DNA from: Bacteroidia bacterium
GTDB lineage: Bacteria; Bacteroidota; Bacteroidia; NS11-12g; UBA955
Length of the DNA stretch: 6,965 nt
NCBI GenBank assembly: GCA_020848595.1
Contig: JADLHV010000219.1
Span: 1-6,965, forward strand
Direction: 5' to 3'
Under the pieces are notes generated by a model that had not been told where the DNA came from, ran no database searches, and saw only the letters and a list, made by a program, of their open reading frames with translations. Shown here piece after piece: positions 6,721-6,965 of this stretch. How positions within the stretch are numbered: the stretch's first letter is position 1; each line of letters opens with the position of its first letter. A program made the translations under genes and the position numbers.

Positions 6721-6965
6721 ATGAAAGAAGGCATACATCCGTCCACTTACCGTTTCGTCATTTTCAAGGACCTAACCAGTGATCACTCTTTCCTTACACG
6801 TAGTTGTGTAGATACTAAAGAAACTGCTACTTGGGAAGATGGTAAAGAATATCCATTGTACAAATTAGAGATTTCTGATAAGAGTCACCCTTTCTTCACA
6901 GGTAAACAAACACTTGTGGATACAGCTGGTAGAGTTGAGAAATTCCGTAAGCGTTACGAAAGAAA
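6721..6965 (+). CDS. rpmE2: 50S ribosomal protein L31 type B (3' end cut off by window edge)
   Basis: The frame opens at ATG 6721 and runs to the window edge with 81 complete codons and no stop. It begins MKEGIHPSTYRFVIFKD and contains KLEISDKSHPFFTGK and LVDTAGRVEKFRKRY, the signature blocks of type B L31 (bL31B). The protein is a small component of the large ribosomal subunit, located at the bridge to the small subunit. Type B proteins are about 80-90 residues, so only a few residues or just the stop should be missing. It has a single cysteine (Cys29, in RSCVDT) and no CxxC pair, so it is a zinc-independent form. The codon choice and sharp GC rise relative to the flanking spacer fit a highly expressed gene. 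There is no strong Shine-Dalgarno, only an A-rich AAAAAAAGAAT leader; the strong promoter lies just upstream. Confidence 0.95.
   Translation, partial: MKEGIHPSTYRFVIFKDLTSDHSFLTRSCVDTKETATWEDGKEYPLYKLEISDKSHPFFTGKQTLVDTAGRVEKFRKRYER

Noticed and set aside
1..6965. A mobile element, defence system, CRISPR array or RNA gene
   Set aside because: No transposase, integrase, repeat array, tRNA-like cloverleaf or rRNA sequence is visible; base composition is uniform and the genes are housekeeping or envelope types.

Overview
The window looks like chromosomal DNA from a low-GC member of the Bacteroidota. Four things point there: a topoisomerase IV operon with Bacteroidota-style ParE and ParC sequences, a DUF2911 exported protein, a Bacteroidota-type promoter (TTTG-N19-TACTTTTG) in front of a ribosomal protein gene, and weak or absent Shine-Dalgarno sequences with A-rich leaders. 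I cannot place it below phylum from the sequence alone.

Layout: a minus-strand block fills positions 1 to about 5394. In transcription order it holds parE (topoisomerase IV ATPase subunit), parC (topoisomerase IV cleavage/religation subunit) and the N-terminal 274 codons of a secreted DUF2911 protein with a helical, TPR-like C-terminal part, cut by the left edge. The gaps are only 25 and 24 bases, so all three could share one transcript. A 137-base divergent spacer (5395-5531) separates this block from a plus-strand lipoprotein gene (5532-6563). A 157-base AT-rich spacer follows, carrying a weak hairpin and a clear promoter. The window ends inside rpmE2, encoding type B ribosomal protein L31.

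How the genes work together: ParE (ATP-driven gate) and ParC (DNA cleavage) assemble into the ParE2ParC2 tetramer that decatenates daughter chromosomes. The DUF2911 protein is an envelope protein of unknown function whose link to topoisomerase is positional only. The lipoprotein is unrecognised beyond its lipobox and a beta-rich, lipocalin-like plus propeller-like appearance. L31 is an independent housekeeping unit.

I found no mobile element, CRISPR array, RNA gene or clearly new multi-gene system; this is mostly ordinary core genome. The points most worth a second look are the ParE start codon, a beta-clamp-like QKTLF tail on ParC, a promoter abutting the lipoprotein start codon (possible leaderless mRNA), and the uncharacterised lipoprotein itself.
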